Source: Hysterangium stoloniferum
Taxonomy: Eukaryota > Basidiomycota > Agaricomycetes > Hysterangiales > Hysterangiaceae
Length of the DNA: 64,000 nucleotides
Assembly: GCA_015178975.1 (NCBI GenBank)
Contig: WHVD01000016.1
Coordinates: 558,001 to 622,000, forward strand
Direction of reading: 5' to 3'
Shown: piece by piece, positions 11,529-23,801 of the stretch
Layout of the letters: every line of letters starts with the position of its first letter
How positions within the stretch are numbered: the stretch's first letter is position 1
Made by a program: the position numbers and the translations under genes
Notes under the pieces: model-generated
Told to the model about the DNA's origin: nothing
Seen by the model: the letters and a program-made list of their open reading frames with translations, nothing else
Database searches by the model: none

Positions 11529-12090
11529 GTCAAATGATCACTTACACCTCACCATGATTGATTTTAAGTTGAACAATCTTCATTCGTACAAAAACAACTC
11601 CCGGGCTGTAATGAGGGCGTGTGAAGTACTTGGGAAGGAGGTATGCCAACTACCTCAGATGCAATTTGGACGCTGAAAGTAGGGAAGGCTAGATGTTTAA
11701 TTATGGCACAAAAGAATCTAACAGGAGAGATGACTGGTCTCTACAAAATCAGTGTGGAAACTATATGTTGCCCCTAGTAGGCCGTTCGATTGATCCTTCG
11801 TGTCACCTATCACCTATCACGGACAAGACCACAGCGTTGAAGTGCTGCATATACCCATAGGTAGCCAAGTTGGTCAAAATCCTGAGCAGGTAGTGACAGA
11901 TAATTAACGAGTCTCTATTTGTTAGGACCACCTCAGAGTACAGGCACCGTCAAAATATTTAAATCTCACAAATCGGCCGTAGCGAATGAAAGTAGACATC
12001 TGTCATTGCACATTGCCTTTGCTCAAAAAAACAACGCAAAATACCATGTCTATACAAGAGAGAGAGAGAGAGATGCACAAAGGAAGATGA

Positions 12091-12930
12091 CCCAGCTGTC
12101 AAAAAGCGCAGTTTTTAATGTGACGACTTGGATATAATGCTTGATGTTTAGGATTGCAATTAGAGGACCATACAATACACAAACCAATGTTCAGGTGAAT
12201 GCTTCATGCGTTTGAAAGTTATAATAATAGTGGTAAGCTATAGTGGCGGTACCTCATGTATATTGTGATGGCACTGATCCAGGCTCAGGCTGGGGTCGTG
12301 AAAGAAGTCGGATGCGTCTCGGACTCTTGTCTTAATACAGCCTACGGATCCAAAGAGAATTAAAAAGAGCGTGATCGCATCCATCATATCGTGAAAACTT
12401 CGACTAAAGATGAACAAGACTGAGGTGTCAACATGAACGAATTGGACCAAATGCATCGTCCGGATGTACTAACTCCTAACTCGAACTTTTAGAATCAAAC
12501 TACTGACTTAGCATTAAATGATGGGTTTGCGATGGTTTCCTGTGATTCAAACCAAGTAGTACATATGTCCGTGACACATGGTTTGCCTGGTTGAGAAAGA
12601 ATTATCAATACGATGCACGTGCATATATATATGGAGGATGCAAAAAGAAACAGAGTGACTTAGTAAGTATACCACAAGCCCACTTCATGGCCACACAGAA
12701 GCAGAAGCACTGTATGACTCTCCGTAGCACTAAAACTCTAAGTTTCTAATTCAAAGTGACAGCTGTGACAGGTGACAGGGTTTAGAACTTGCTGTTAAAA
12801 CCGTAGAGCCAATTTCCATAAAATAGAAGATTAGATATATATGATTGGACCGTCATATCCCATTGTTGTGACCTTCTAATGTCACCACTCATGTCACAGT
12901 GCCATATATACCTTTAATACATTCAGCGTT
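12091..12930. other. No clear gene; upstream-region relic
   Basis: About 12340-12480 resembles 8330-8480, the far-upstream part of copy 1 (GTGATCGCATCCATCATATC against GTGACCGCATCCATCGCATC). 'AGAAGCAGAAGCACT' near 12706 matches 8399. I read this as a further fragment of the duplicated unit's upstream region, lying just before the PIF/Harbinger transposase. Confidence 0.35.
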
Positions 12931-12932
12931 CA

Positions 12933-15663
12933 TGGATGTATACAAAATAATGAATGACGAGTCAGAAGATGAGCAGGAGGATCAAGAACATGCATATGGG
13001 CTTATATGTATGTTTTAATGCATTTTTAGATAGCCCAAATACAATGGCTGAGATATCACAACCATGTAGGCATGACTCTAGCCGGTGAATTGGAAAAACG
13101 TAGAGAACGTGCTGAACACCGAAACCCCGTACGCCTTTACCTTACATGTCCAGATTTGCCTCCTCCGCAAGGGGACACGGCCTGGCAGCATATGTGGACT
13201 GCTCAAAATGACCGTGCATTCATAACAACGATGGGTTTTGATGTGAAAACATTCAATCATATTCTCGAATCTGGGTTTGAGATACACTGGAATACCATAC
13301 CTGTGGAACGATCAGATATCAGTCAGTATGCTGCTCCCCGCCCCAAAAGGCGGTCCTTGAATGCTGCTGGAGGACTAGGACTGGTATTGCATTACATTCA
13401 TTCTTGCATGGTTCAAACAAGCTTGCAACAAATTTTTGGATTGATCCCATCAACAGTCGACCGGTATCTGAAATTTTCACTAAATATACTTGAGACGACA
13501 CTCAATGATATGTCTGAGGCACTCGTTGTCTGGCCAAATCCTGCAAAAATGCAGTCATTTCAAAATATGATTGTTGCTCGTCACACCCTGCTTGTGGGAG
13601 CATTTGGAAGTATTGATGGATTGAAATTACCAGTTGAAGTCCCAGATGATCCATTGATGGAAAATGCAACCTACTGTGGCTGGACTCATAATCATTCTAA
13701 TCAAGTCTTTGTCTTTGGACCAGATGGTAGGTTAAAGGCTTGATCTTTCTAAAAGTATTCCATTTACATATATTCTAATTATTTAGGTACCATTCTCGAA
13801 GCAGTGCTCAATGCGCCTGGTAGCTGGCATGATTCGTGTGTTGCTCGTCCAATTTATGAGCAATTGTGGAATAACACACCAGATGAATTTTATTTGGTTG
13901 CAGATACTGCTTTTCCCCGAGGTGCTCAAAGCATTCAGAACAAGATCAAAGCTCCACTGAAGTCTGGTGATCGATTGCCACAATCTCACTTGGGACGCTT
14001 TGTACAACTAGCAGTTGATAGGGAACTACTTTCATATCGGCAGACAGCTGAGTGGGTGTGAGGTATCAGCTTTATCTCATAATTTTCTCTTAATTTTCTT
14101 TGAATTTATTAATATTTTCTCGAATTTATTGTATTTTTATTATATTTTTATTGTGAAATATAGGCTCTATTCCTTTTAACTTCGCATAATAATAGCATAT
14201 ATGAACTCATATTATGCTATTATATCTTAGTTAATTTATTATAATTTTTAACTAATTATTTATATTTTATTTACTTAGTTATTACCTTTCGGCACCTTGT
14301 GCAGCCTAGTTTGCGCATTTTTGGAGTCATGTGACATATTACATAAGCCTCCAGTGTCGGGATGTCACAAAGGTCACGAATGTGACTACCCGAGTCACAC
14401 AAGTCATGAATGTGACTACCTGAGTCACACAAGTCACGAATGTGACTACCCGAGTCATTATTAGGTTCCGCCGACTCATCGTTTGCTCCCGTCCCGGGAC
14501 CGCGGCCTTGAACCTTCATGTTCAAGCAAGAGGTCAGAACCCTTGTCTCAGAGAAGGGAATCACATGTTAAACAAAGGGTAAATAATGAGTAGAATATGA
14601 GGTCATTATGATCTCACTAATGACCTCATAAACTAAATAGTTAGCTAATCATTGAGTTATCAAAATGTATATAAGGAGGGCCAAGTTTCCAATAAAACCA
14701 ATCTATCTCTCTCTCATATTTGCAGCACAGCACCAGCTTATCTAATCATCCTAAGGACAATAATAGCCTTAGTCTGATACACTCACTGCAAGCACCTACA
14801 CTTGCAGCATCTTGAATCTTTGTCAGCAACTCTTGGACTTAGCTAATCATCTAAGTTCCCCAGCCTCACAGCTACCCTTTAGGCTTATTAATTAGATAAT
14901 AAACCTAATAAGTATCTAAGTATCCTTACTGAAATCCCTGCCAATACTAGATTACTCAAGGCCCAGCCCTAAGTTTATTGAATTAATCAAGTACAAGCAC
15001 TCAGATAATCCAATACAATTTATTTTCTCTATTAATAAATTATTTAACACCTTGTTAAATAACTATTAATAGTTACAAATAAGCATACAAGAATCCGAAG
15101 CTCTTATATCAAGTCTCTGCCAAGTTACTGCGCATATATTCAGCTTCCAGCCCCTATTCTCAAGGAATAGTTCTTGTATTTGCTAAAAGAGTCATACACA
15201 GTTCTATTGAACCTTTCAATAATCAAAATAAGCATTGATTTGAGTTGTTTAAGCTTCATAGCGCAGCTCATTAATCTATCAGTATTTAAATTACTGGACC
15301 TTTGCTTGTTTTATTGTTGAAGCTCTGTGACACTATAGCATATATTGAGCTATCTAAGAGAATCCCCTGAATACATTACAGTGGGGTATGCGAGCATTAC
15401 AAGGCAGATTTGGTCGACTTCATGTGCCTTTGCCTGTGGATCCTTCTCAACGTTTACAATTACTTCGTGTTATCACTCGAGCATTCAATCTTCGGGTACG
15501 TTGTGTTGGTATCAACCAGATTCGTGCAGTGTATTGTGATATCTGGCAAGAGGCTGAGGGAGATGATGTTTATTCAAATTTTTCATCAATGCTCATGAGC
15601 GATATTCGCAAGAATGATCGTGTAGCATGCTTCCATACAATGGCTGTTGAGATACAGCAATAG
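12933..15663 (+). pseudogene. PIF/Harbinger DDE transposase, interrupted by a solo LTR
   Basis: DDE-superfamily nuclease of the PIF/Harbinger (HARBI1-like) type, which excises and inserts the element together with a SANT/Myb partner. The main exon is 13072-13726. A 60 bp intron (13727-13786, GTAGGT..TTTAG) follows, and coding continues at 13787 to the insertion and from 15386 to the stop at 15661-15663. Catalytic-type residues are the Asp in FGSIDGLKLP, the Asp in APGSWHDS with the ADTAFP box, and the Glu in RQTAEW, which the far side continues as GMRALQGRFG. An acidic N-terminal exon from ATG 12933 (MNDESEDEQEDQ) is possible through a very short intron ending about 13035; the safe start is 13072. 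Apart from the 1324 bp LTR insertion the frame is open, so the gene was probably active shortly before. The SANT gene lies convergently downstream. Confidence 0.88.
14057..15380. mobile_element. Solo LTR, family C, 1.3 kb, inside the PIF transposase
   Basis: Begins TGTGAGGTATC and ends ATACATTACA. The 5 bp host sequence GTGGG is duplicated exactly (14052-14056 and 15381-15385). A second copy at 55675-56966 matches nearly base for base. Near 14370-14458 there are three direct 30 bp units of the form GTCACGAATGTGACTACC. Solo LTR is the simplest reading. No matching internal region occurs in the window, so orientation is unknown, and a terminal-repeat miniature element cannot be ruled out. Confidence 0.8.
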
Positions 15664-15788
15664 TTTTAGATCAGTAAACATTTTCTTGGGTCTAGTATAG
15701 ACAATTAAAAACATGTTATAGAGTAGTATTTAGTGGTACACAAGAAATGGAGTGCGGTTATCAAGAAATAGAAGCTATTTATCTCTAA

Positions 15789-17241
15789 TCAAAATGGCTT
15801 GTTGTCATGAATGGCAATGTCAGGGGTGACAGATCGGGTATGGAGAACAGGAGAAGGGGAGTGACGAGGATAATGATGCAATGGGGAGCGGATCGTTGGA
15901 ACATGGGCATTGGTCATATTGAACTGAGGGTGTGAGGGTTGTGGATAGTGGGGCTGGTTACACAACATCTCAAACATCTGTAAATCCCTCTCTGCCATAT
16001 CTGCACATCTAGTCTCGCGATCCACATCCCGCTGTAACTGCCTAATTTGGCCCTCTGCCTCACGAAGTTGAGTCGTTAGAGAATGTAGTTGAAAATTTTC
16101 AAATCTACGAGCCTGACGGTTGTCTTCTCGTGTTGCCTGAACCTCTGGATCAAAGACACGTGCTATGTTGGCTAATGTACCATGAAGCTGTGAGGATGTT
16201 GTGCATAATCCACGTCCCTCTGATTGTGGTTCATGTTTGAGTTGACGGGCAATGTAGCTCTTCGTTTTGTGTTTAATTGGTGAACATGCAGGTGAATGGT
16301 CAGATGAGATGACAATCACATCCTCTTCCATCTCTTCATCACGTACAACATCAGATGCGACTCAGTTGTTGATGTAATGCTCAATCTGATGAGCATGCTC
16401 TATCTCCCATGGACATTCTGAATTTCCAGTTGGTTTCGTTACACATACCAACTAGAAGTTGTATGATATTAGGTGTGGTTGTGGGAGTTTGTTAATAACA
16501 TACCTTTTTAAAATGTTTCTCCACCACATCAGCCCCTCTAATTGGCTGTCCATTCGAAACAGCCCAAATCTCAAACCTTTTATAAACTAATGCCCACTCC
16601 TTAGGTCCAGCTGGCAAGATCTCTTCTGTGAATTCCATCAGTGCCTTGAAATCAGCCTGACTCCACTTTTTTGCCCCCAGTGCTCTACCCCGCCTTAGAG
16701 ATAAACCTTCATCCCCCACATCATCCTCATAGTCATCATCAAAAGTATCCTGCTTTCTCTTTGATACAGGCACATTTCCATGTCCTCCATGTCCCCTATG
16801 ACCTGCAGGGGCAGTACACTTCCTTGGTCTGGTAGTCACGTTGTGTTTTGCTCTCATAGAGATAGCTGCGATTGTTGGGTCAGGCAGGTCATTCTCGTCA
16901 GATGCACCTTGTGGAAAAATGAACGATTTGTTGGTGGGGCGGGGCTTAGGCTTTGTTGGTATTGAATGATCAATGTGTGTGGACGAGAAGTTGGAAGGAG
17001 AGAGGGGGAGAGATGGACGACGTTCTTGCTGATTCAGGGAGGGCTGATCAGTAGGATGGATGGAACTTGTGTAAGAGAATGATGTTGGCTCCGATCTTTG
17101 CTGGCTCCAAGCGGGGGGAGTAGGAAATAACGAATTGAGAGGGGGAAGTCGAGTAGTGTACATGTCAGTAGGGGCATCCAGCTTGGTGGAAGGAAAGGAT
17201 ACAGAGCGTGTTGGACATGGTTCAAAGGTGCTGCAAGACAT
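15789..17241 (-). pseudogene. SANT/Myb-like partner protein of PIF/Harbinger
   Basis: Accessory DNA-binding protein that pairs with the PIF transposase. Exon 1 is 17241-16504. A 52 bp intron (16503-16452, GTATGT..CTAG) follows, and exon 2 is 16451-15789. The first 180 residues are Ser/Pro-rich and end in a basic, acidic linker (KRKQDTFDDDYEDD). The SANT-like domain is KKWSQADFKALMEFTEEILP, then GPKEWALVYKRFEIWA, continuing into LVCVTKPTGN just after the intron. The C-terminal third has a coiled coil (REAEGQIRQLQRDVDRE). One in-frame TGA (16362-16364) lies between the SANT domain and the rest, where coding otherwise resumes in the same frame. The gene is therefore broken by one stop, or the C-terminal part uses the ATG at 16331. 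It is convergent with the transposase, the usual arrangement. Confidence 0.82.
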
Positions 17242-18516
17242 TTAAAAGGAATAGCAAAGCAGAGACGTTACCACCGTTGAAAACTTGACTCATATTTCAA
17301 TCTACAGCCCCTATATGTTTGTAACCTTTGTATTTATTTGTGTAAATTGTTTGACGCATTTCACTGAATGTTAAATAATGTTTTGCTCACCAGTAAACCT
17401 TAAAGGACTTTCCAGACAAAAAGGGTATAGCAATGAACGAAGCAGGAGTCGCAGCTGCAGACCGATACATAGAGGGCGGCCAGGTGGCAGCAGCGGAAGC
17501 AAATGACTGAAAAGGATATATAGATTAATATATGACACATTGAGAATTAGGTACTCACAAAAATTATGAACGAGGGTCCTGATCCTCGTTCATAATTTTT
17601 CGTTTAGGACGAATCATCCACCTTCGAAAGGTGACGTGACAGCTTCCCTGTCGTCGCTTAACGATCGGCATACCGGCAATGTCACTTAGAACTGAGAATT
17701 TAGGATTCTAGGGCTACGGAGAGTCATCCACTCAGAACTATACGAAAATGGGTCAATTAGATTTACAGATGAAGTACGTACAACGTAAATGAACTTGAAT
17801 AATGTATCGCCGACTCGCCCACGCGCAGAGTACCACCGATCTATCTCTGCTGATATCTATTTTCTAACAACCACTTCACAGTCTCCTTCATCCTCGCGCT
17901 GTGCGACCTCATTGTTTCTGTCTATACTGTTCCCTTCAAGTTGAGGGCATAGAGTTCAACTTGAATACATAATATCTAGGTGGGGCAGGTAGCCGACCGT
18001 CTAAAACCATGGTACTTAGTAGACATTCCTTGTTATAGTAATCATTGCAACTAAGCATCACAATGAAAGGCTTAAGATTACCCTTTTCGTAAGGGTCTGT
18101 CTACCACATGGGTGTCGTGTCAACTTGCCGGGGCTATTCCAGCGACGACGTCGTACCGGAAGGGAAGCTCTTTATCTCTCCTCCTCTAGTTTCTTTGACG
18201 ATGATTAACCTCTTTCATTTCCCAATGGTCAAGACCTTCTCTCTTACAATTTATCGGACCGCTGCACTCCGCAAAGGAGCGCTCGAGCTCATGGCTCATC
18301 CGAGGAGAGAAATGCCGCCCACGATCTTCTCTTGTCCCTTTCATCTCAAATCATCAATCTCTACCAGCTATGTTTCTCCCTTTCTTTGTCTGGTTTCTGG
18401 TGTTTGCAGTGTCGGAATATCAGAGACATCACGGCGGTGAGCGCGAACATCTGCTATAGGTTGTTTCTGATTGTACATGCTGATTATGTGAATCGTAGTC
18501 GCTGCTCATCGCTCAG
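17242..18516. other. Upstream region of copy 2; no separate gene
   Basis: 17242-17558 holds nothing I recognise. From about 17740 the sequence follows the upstream part of copy 1 (8420-9193) with substitutions, including the GTCATCTCTAAACT start context. The 110- and 65-codon frames here track the same leader as in the other copies and are probably untranslated. Confidence 0.45.
17559..17600. repeat. Perfect 17 bp hairpin
   Basis: AAAAATTATGAACGAGG (17559-17575), an 8-base loop, then its exact reverse complement CCTCGTTCATAATTTTT (17584-17600). It lies between the upstream side of the SANT gene and membrane-protein copy 2. It could mark the end of the PIF element or act as a terminator-like structure. 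Neither is shown. Confidence 0.75.
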
Positions 18517-20482
18517 ATGTCATCTCTAAACTCAGATCGAGAAAAGTCCGTCTAACGGAGCAAATACCCGCCGTACCTTCTTCACAGGTAAATTACCTCA
18601 GGTACTAAACTACATCGACGTTGTTTTACTGTTGGGCAGTGTACTGCCGCATGTGCCAACTTCACAACCATTTTAGGTTACTGCAATTTCAATGGTCCTC
18701 CGCCTTGTACCTGTACCGTCAGCTTTGTCAATGCGAAAGTTCAATGTCTCTTGTGTGAATCCAACTCCAGCCCTTTAAATGTGGCAGGGGCCAAGTTTCT
18801 ATTGGATGGTGGGTCACAATCATTGGCTCTGAACTTGATGAATCAACTTCGAATTCGACATAGACAACGTGGCTTGGTGTCATAGAGCAGGCATTCAGAT
18901 TAACTACAGTCTACCTCTTGACCCTGCTGCTGCCGCCATTGTCCAAAGGGTGTATCACGCAGATTCAGGTATGCTTAAATTGACTGTCTATTTATGATCA
19001 ACTACCATATATTTAGAAAGTCTTACGCAAAAGGCAAACGATTTTTCTGGCTCTTCAAATCATCGGTGGACATATTGGGATATTTCTCGTTCTCGTCCTT
19101 GCGGTCTTTTCGCGCCGAGTACACCGAGACCCGACATTTTTTAATTTTTGCATAACATGTATTATATCTAGTATTGCGTTTTCGTTGTCGTGAGTGTCCT
19201 TCCGCACTTTCGTCTCGCTAGCTGAGTAAAGTCTACAGACTTTACCGTGGGACTTCAGAAAATACATCCCTTCAGCCCTTAGGATATTGGAGGGAAGATC
19301 TATGTCTTGCTCAAGCTGCGCTTACAAATGGCGCACATGTCATGACAGCTAGCTCCATGCTATCACTCGTTATCAGGGTGTGTAATGCATTTCTCTTTTT
19401 TTTTCGAATGGCAATAAACACCTTTTTCCAAGTTGTGGTTAGACCTTCGTGCTGCGATATGTGGGGAGACTAAGGAACCGAAGCAAAATCAGCGTATCAC
19501 CGTCCTGGTACTGTATCCTGCCTTCATTTCAGACCAATTGTGGTATTGACCCTTCCCAAAAAGCTTCTAATAGCACCTTATGTATTATTTCTTGCGTTTG
19601 GACTTGTCGCTCACTTTGTGAGCTACTTTCTGTACTCTATTGCATTTCTAATTCCCTGCCCAGCACGGCGAGGAGACCTATCAGGGAAACTTCTATTGCA
19701 TAGCCTTAACTTTCACTTCGTCTGTTTTAGGGAAACTCACGCCCTAGTGTGTCGCCGTTCTAGCTTTGCGGAATTGTGCCCAGGCTCATCGCTGTTTTTG
19801 CAAGTTCTCAATCTCTTCAGGTTGTGTATGGGGCAACCCTGGCAATATCACTTATCACGGTGGCACTCGAAGGTGAGCTACCAGCCACGCAACTTGGTAT
19901 AACCGCCTAGGAATACATTTTACTTATTCTTGAATCCCGCTCTCAACAGCCTATATCGTACGCATCTTATATAGGCACTGGCTGGTCTTCCGACAAATAG
20001 AAACCGCAACCGCGATGTCACTTTCACCCTTGATCCGAATAATAGTATTCAGTCTATACCGTGTCGTTGTGGTAATGTGCACAAACCTTTTTGTACATGA
20101 TGTCGCCAGTATTAGTGCTTACTATTTCGTACCAACAGTGCATATGTGTCTGTCCTTAGAAGTCTGTCACACAGGACTCTAGTATTTGAGCCTTCAAATC
20201 TATTCATCTCAGAACCTGACTCACCCTCCGTTTCGTTCAATTTTTCTGTGTTAGCTGATATGATGCAAGCCGCAAGTAAGCACATCAATTCATTTGTCAG
20301 ACTGGCTTAATACGTGCCATGATTAGTTCCACTCTTGGGAACAATTATTCTCGGAACCAGAAGTGTAAGTGTCCTATTATTCTCATTAAACGCGTTTTGC
20401 CACATGCAATATTCACTTTTGTGTGTAGGATATACTCGGTGCTGTGGTATTGTGGCGTAGAAATGATGCGGTCAAAGCCTAA
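18517..20482 (+). pseudogene. Seven-transmembrane basidiomycete protein, copy 2
   Basis: Direct duplicate of the copy 1 gene with the same order of segments. RRVHRDPTFFNF lies near 19115. LTNGAQ, with H in place of Q (NGAHVMTASS), lies near 19330. KKLLIAPYVLFLAFGL is near 19558, the SLSPLIRIIVFSLYRVVV-type helix near 20018, and the last exon ends WRRNDAVKA plus stop at 20480-20482. This copy alone reads MSSLNSDREK after the shared ATG, before a stop, and so is closest to the ancestral N-terminus. Frames are still interrupted. It is the most diverged of the three. It ends 127 bp before the junction (20609/20610) where the sequence turns into the inverted copy. Confidence 0.62.
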
Positions 20483-21186
20483 ATGTCGAAGAAGTTGACC
20501 ATACTCTGCACTGAATGTTGTCACATCTTTCGAAACGCCTTTAATTTACAGTTATGTTATAGTACCTTAACTATGTACGATACACGCCACTATTGTATTG
20601 TATTTTCACTTGGTCATCTTCCTTTGTGCATCTCTCTCTCTCTCTCTTGTATAGACATGGTATTTTGCGTTGTTTTTTTGGGCAAAGGCAATGTGCAATG
20701 ACAGATGTCTACTTTCATTCGCTACGGCCGATTTGTGAGATTTAAATATTTTGACGGTGCCTGTACTCTGAGGTGGTCCTAACAAATAGAGACTCGCTAA
20801 TTATCTACCTACTCAGGATTTTGACCAACTTGGCTACCTATGGGTATATACAGCACTTCAACGCTGTGGTCTTGTCCGTGATAAGTGACAGGTGACACGA
20901 AGGATCAATCGAACGGCCTACTAGGGGCGGACTTCTTTAGACGTGATTGTATAACATATAGCTTCCACACTGATTTTGTAGAGACCAGCCATCTCTCCTG
21001 TTAGATTCTTTTGTGCCGTAATTAAACATCTAGCCTTCCTTACTTTCAGCGTCCAGATTGCATCTGAGGTAGTTGGCATACCTCCTTCCCAAATACTTAA
21101 CACGCCGCCATTACAGCCCGGGAGTTGATTTTGTACGAATGAAGATTGTTCAATAAAATCAATCATGGTGAGGTGTAAGTGATCAT

Positions 21187-21393
21187 TTGACATGCATCCA
21201 TTCGTTTCTTCCCATGGTCATCGTTCCGGGGTTGCCCGACATTAGCAATATTAAGCAGGAGAAACGTCAAAATTTCATCTCTGTAGACATAAGTGAACAA
21301 TATCTAGAGGTTGAACGCGTTACCCTGCCGAACTTTTCAAATCATTCCTTTAGTAGCGAGTTACGGGGACACGGTCATTGGACAATGGAATAA
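21187..21393 (+). CDS. Small hypothetical ORF, second copy
   Basis: A 68-codon frame sharing nearly every residue from LPDISNIKQEKRQNF to RGHGHWTME with the minus-strand frame at 11328-11528. The N-terminal residues differ because of a small indel. It lies in the centre of the palindrome. No domain, signal peptide or membrane helix is evident. It may be a non-coding coincidence preserved by a young duplication. Confidence 0.25.
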   Translation: MTCIHSFLPMVIVPGLPDISNIKQEKRQNFISVDISEQYLEVERVTLPNFSNHSFSSELRGHGHWTME

Positions 21394-21436
21394 TGTAAGC
21401 AAGTGAAAATACAATAAAATAGCGGCATGTATCCTA

Positions 21437-21706
21437 TGTTGGAATTGGTGATAAAACCACCCTTTTTCCTAGGGGCGGTTCACCCATTTCTTCACTTTTT
21501 CATAGGAGGATGCTAATTGTGGACCATGTTTTTTGAGGTTAATGCATGCCAGAACCAGTATACACCTAAACTAGCACCCTACCTATCATGTCAGAAGGTG
21601 ATTCACTAACTGACACATTTATTGACAAACAAATACTTTTATTACAAGACTATTACCCTCTTGTAGATTGTGTATTACAATAAGCCAACTCATACTATTT
21701 TTAATA
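21437..21706. mobile_element. Short insertion, possible small solo LTR
   Basis: Absent from the matching place beside copy 1, where TTTGATAGGATACATG is continuous. Here it is flanked by the duplication TCCTA (21432-21436 and 21707-21711; ATCCTA if read as 6 bp). It begins TGTTGGAATTGG, as many LTRs do, but ends TTTAATA rather than CA. The family is uncertain. Confidence 0.6.
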
Positions 21707-21830
21707 TCCTATCAAATAAACAGGTCATAATCCGTACATAGTTGAGGTGATATAACATGGCTGTAAATTAAAGGCGTTTCAAAGGATGTGACAAACATTC
21801 AGTGCAGAGTATGGTCAACTTCTTCGACAT

Positions 21831-23801
21831 TCAGGCTTTGACCGCATCATTTCTACGCCACAATACCACAGCACCAACTATATCCTGCACACAAAAGTGA
21901 ATACTGCATGTGGGAAAGTGGGGTTAGTGAAAATTATAGGCTACTTACACTTCTGGTTCCGAAAATAATTGTTCCCAAAAGTGGAACTAATCATGGCGCA
22001 CACATATTAGGTCAATCTGACAAATGGATTGATGTACTCACTTGCAGCTTGCATCATATCAGCCAACACAGAAAAATTGGACGAAATGGACGATGAGACA
22101 GATACTGAGATGTATGGATTTGAAGGTTCAAATACTGGAGTCCTGTGTGACAGACTTCTAAGGACAGACACATAAGCACTATTGGTACGAAATAGTAAGC
22201 ACTAATACTGGCGACATCATGTACAAAAATTTTTGTGCACATTACCACAACGACACGGTATAGACTGAATACTATTATTCGGATCAAGAGTGAAAGTGAC
22301 ATCGCAATTGCGGTTTCTATTTGTCGGAAGACCAGCCAGTGCCTATATAAGATGCGTACGATATAAGCTGTTGAGAGTGGGATTCAAGATAAGTAAAAAG
22401 CATTCCTAGGTGATTTTCAAGTTGCGTGGCTGATAGCTCCTGATAGCTCACCTTCGAGTGCCACTGTGATGAGTGATATTATCAGAGTTACCCCATACAC
22501 AGGCTGAAGACTTTGAGAACTTGAAAAAATAGCGATGAGCCTGGGCACAATTCTGCAAAGCTAGAAAGGCGACACACTAGGGCGTGAGTTTCCCTGAAAC
22601 AGACGAAGGGACAGTTAAGGCTATGCAATAGAAGTTTCCTTGAATGGTCAGGTCGCCGCGCTGGACAGGGAATTAGAAATGCAATAAAATAAGGAAGGTG
22701 GCTTACAAAGTGAACGACAAGTCCAAACGCAAGAAATAATACATAAGGTGCTATTAGAAGCTTTTTGGGAAGGGTCAATACCACAATTGGTCTGAAATGA
22801 AGGCAGGACACAGTACCAGGACAGTGATACACTGATTTTTTTTCGGTTCCTTAGTCTCCCCACAGAGCGCAGTACGAAGGTCTAACCACAACTTGGAAAA
22901 AGGTGTTTATTGCTATTCGAAAAAAAAAAAGAAATGCATTACACACCCTGATAACGAGTGATAGCGTGGAACTAGCTGTCATGACTTGTGCGCCATTTGT
23001 AAGCGCAGCTTGAGCAAGACATAGATTTTCCTTCACATATCCTAAGGGCTGAAGGCATGTATTTTCTGAAGTTCCACGGTAAAGTCTGTAGGCTTTACTC
23101 AGCTACCGGGACGAAAGTGCTGAAGAACACTCACGACAACGAAAACGCAATACTAGACATAATACATGTTATGCAAAAGTTAAAAAATGTCGGGTCTCGG
23201 TGTACTCGGCGCGAAAAGACCGCAAGGACGAGAACGAGAAATATGCCAATATGTCCACCAATGATTTGAAGAGCCAAAAAAACCGTTTGCCTTGTGCGTA
23301 AGACTATCCAAATATATGGTAGTTGACCATAAATAGACAGTCAATTTAAGCATACCTGAATTTGCGCGATACACCCTTCGGACAATGGCGGCAGCAGCAG
23401 GGTCAAGAAGTAGGCTGTAGCTAATCTGAATGCCTGCTCTATGACACCGAGCCACGTCGTCTACATCGAATTCGAAGTTAATTCTTCAAGTTCAGAGCCA
23501 ATGATTGTGACCCACTATCCAATAGAAGCTTGGCGCCTGCCAAATTCAGAGGGCTGGAGTTGGGTTTACACAAGAGGCATTGAATTTTCGCTTTGACAAA
23601 GCTGACGGTACAGGTACAAGACGGAGGACCATTAAAATCGCAGTGACCTAAAATGGTCGTGAAGTTGGCACATACGGCAGTACACTGTCCAACGGTAAGA
23701 CAACGTCGATGTAGTTTAGTACTTGAGGTAATTTACCTGATCTACGACGAGTATTGCCCCCGTTGAATCGTCTTGCCTTGATCTTAGTTTAGAGGTGACA
23801 T
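21831..23801 (-). pseudogene. Seven-transmembrane basidiomycete protein, copy 3 (inverted)
   Basis: Reverse-oriented copy, closer to copy 1 than to copy 2. On the minus strand DDVARCHRAGIQISYSLLLD (near 23435) is followed by a GTATGC..TAG intron. Then come RRVHRDPTFFNFCIT, CLAQAALTNGAQVMTASS (near 22990), KKLLIAPYVLFLAFGL (near 22760), SLSLLIRIIVFSLYRVVV (near 22280) and the terminal exon with stop at 21833-21831. The first exon here is open through 'AAAIVRRVYRAN', which suggests a soluble or extracellular N-terminal part before the helices. Several frame changes remain, so it is called a pseudogene. Function is unknown. Confidence 0.62.

Noticed and set aside
14271-14564. 97-codon minus-strand frame (and its partner at 55890-56153)
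   Set aside because: Covers the 30 bp direct repeats of the family C LTR; its length changes with the number of repeats.
14057-15380. Treating the 1.3 kb insertion as an intron of the PIF transposase
   Set aside because: It has TG..CA ends and a duplicated GTGGG, and the same sequence sits in an unrelated place at 55675-56966.
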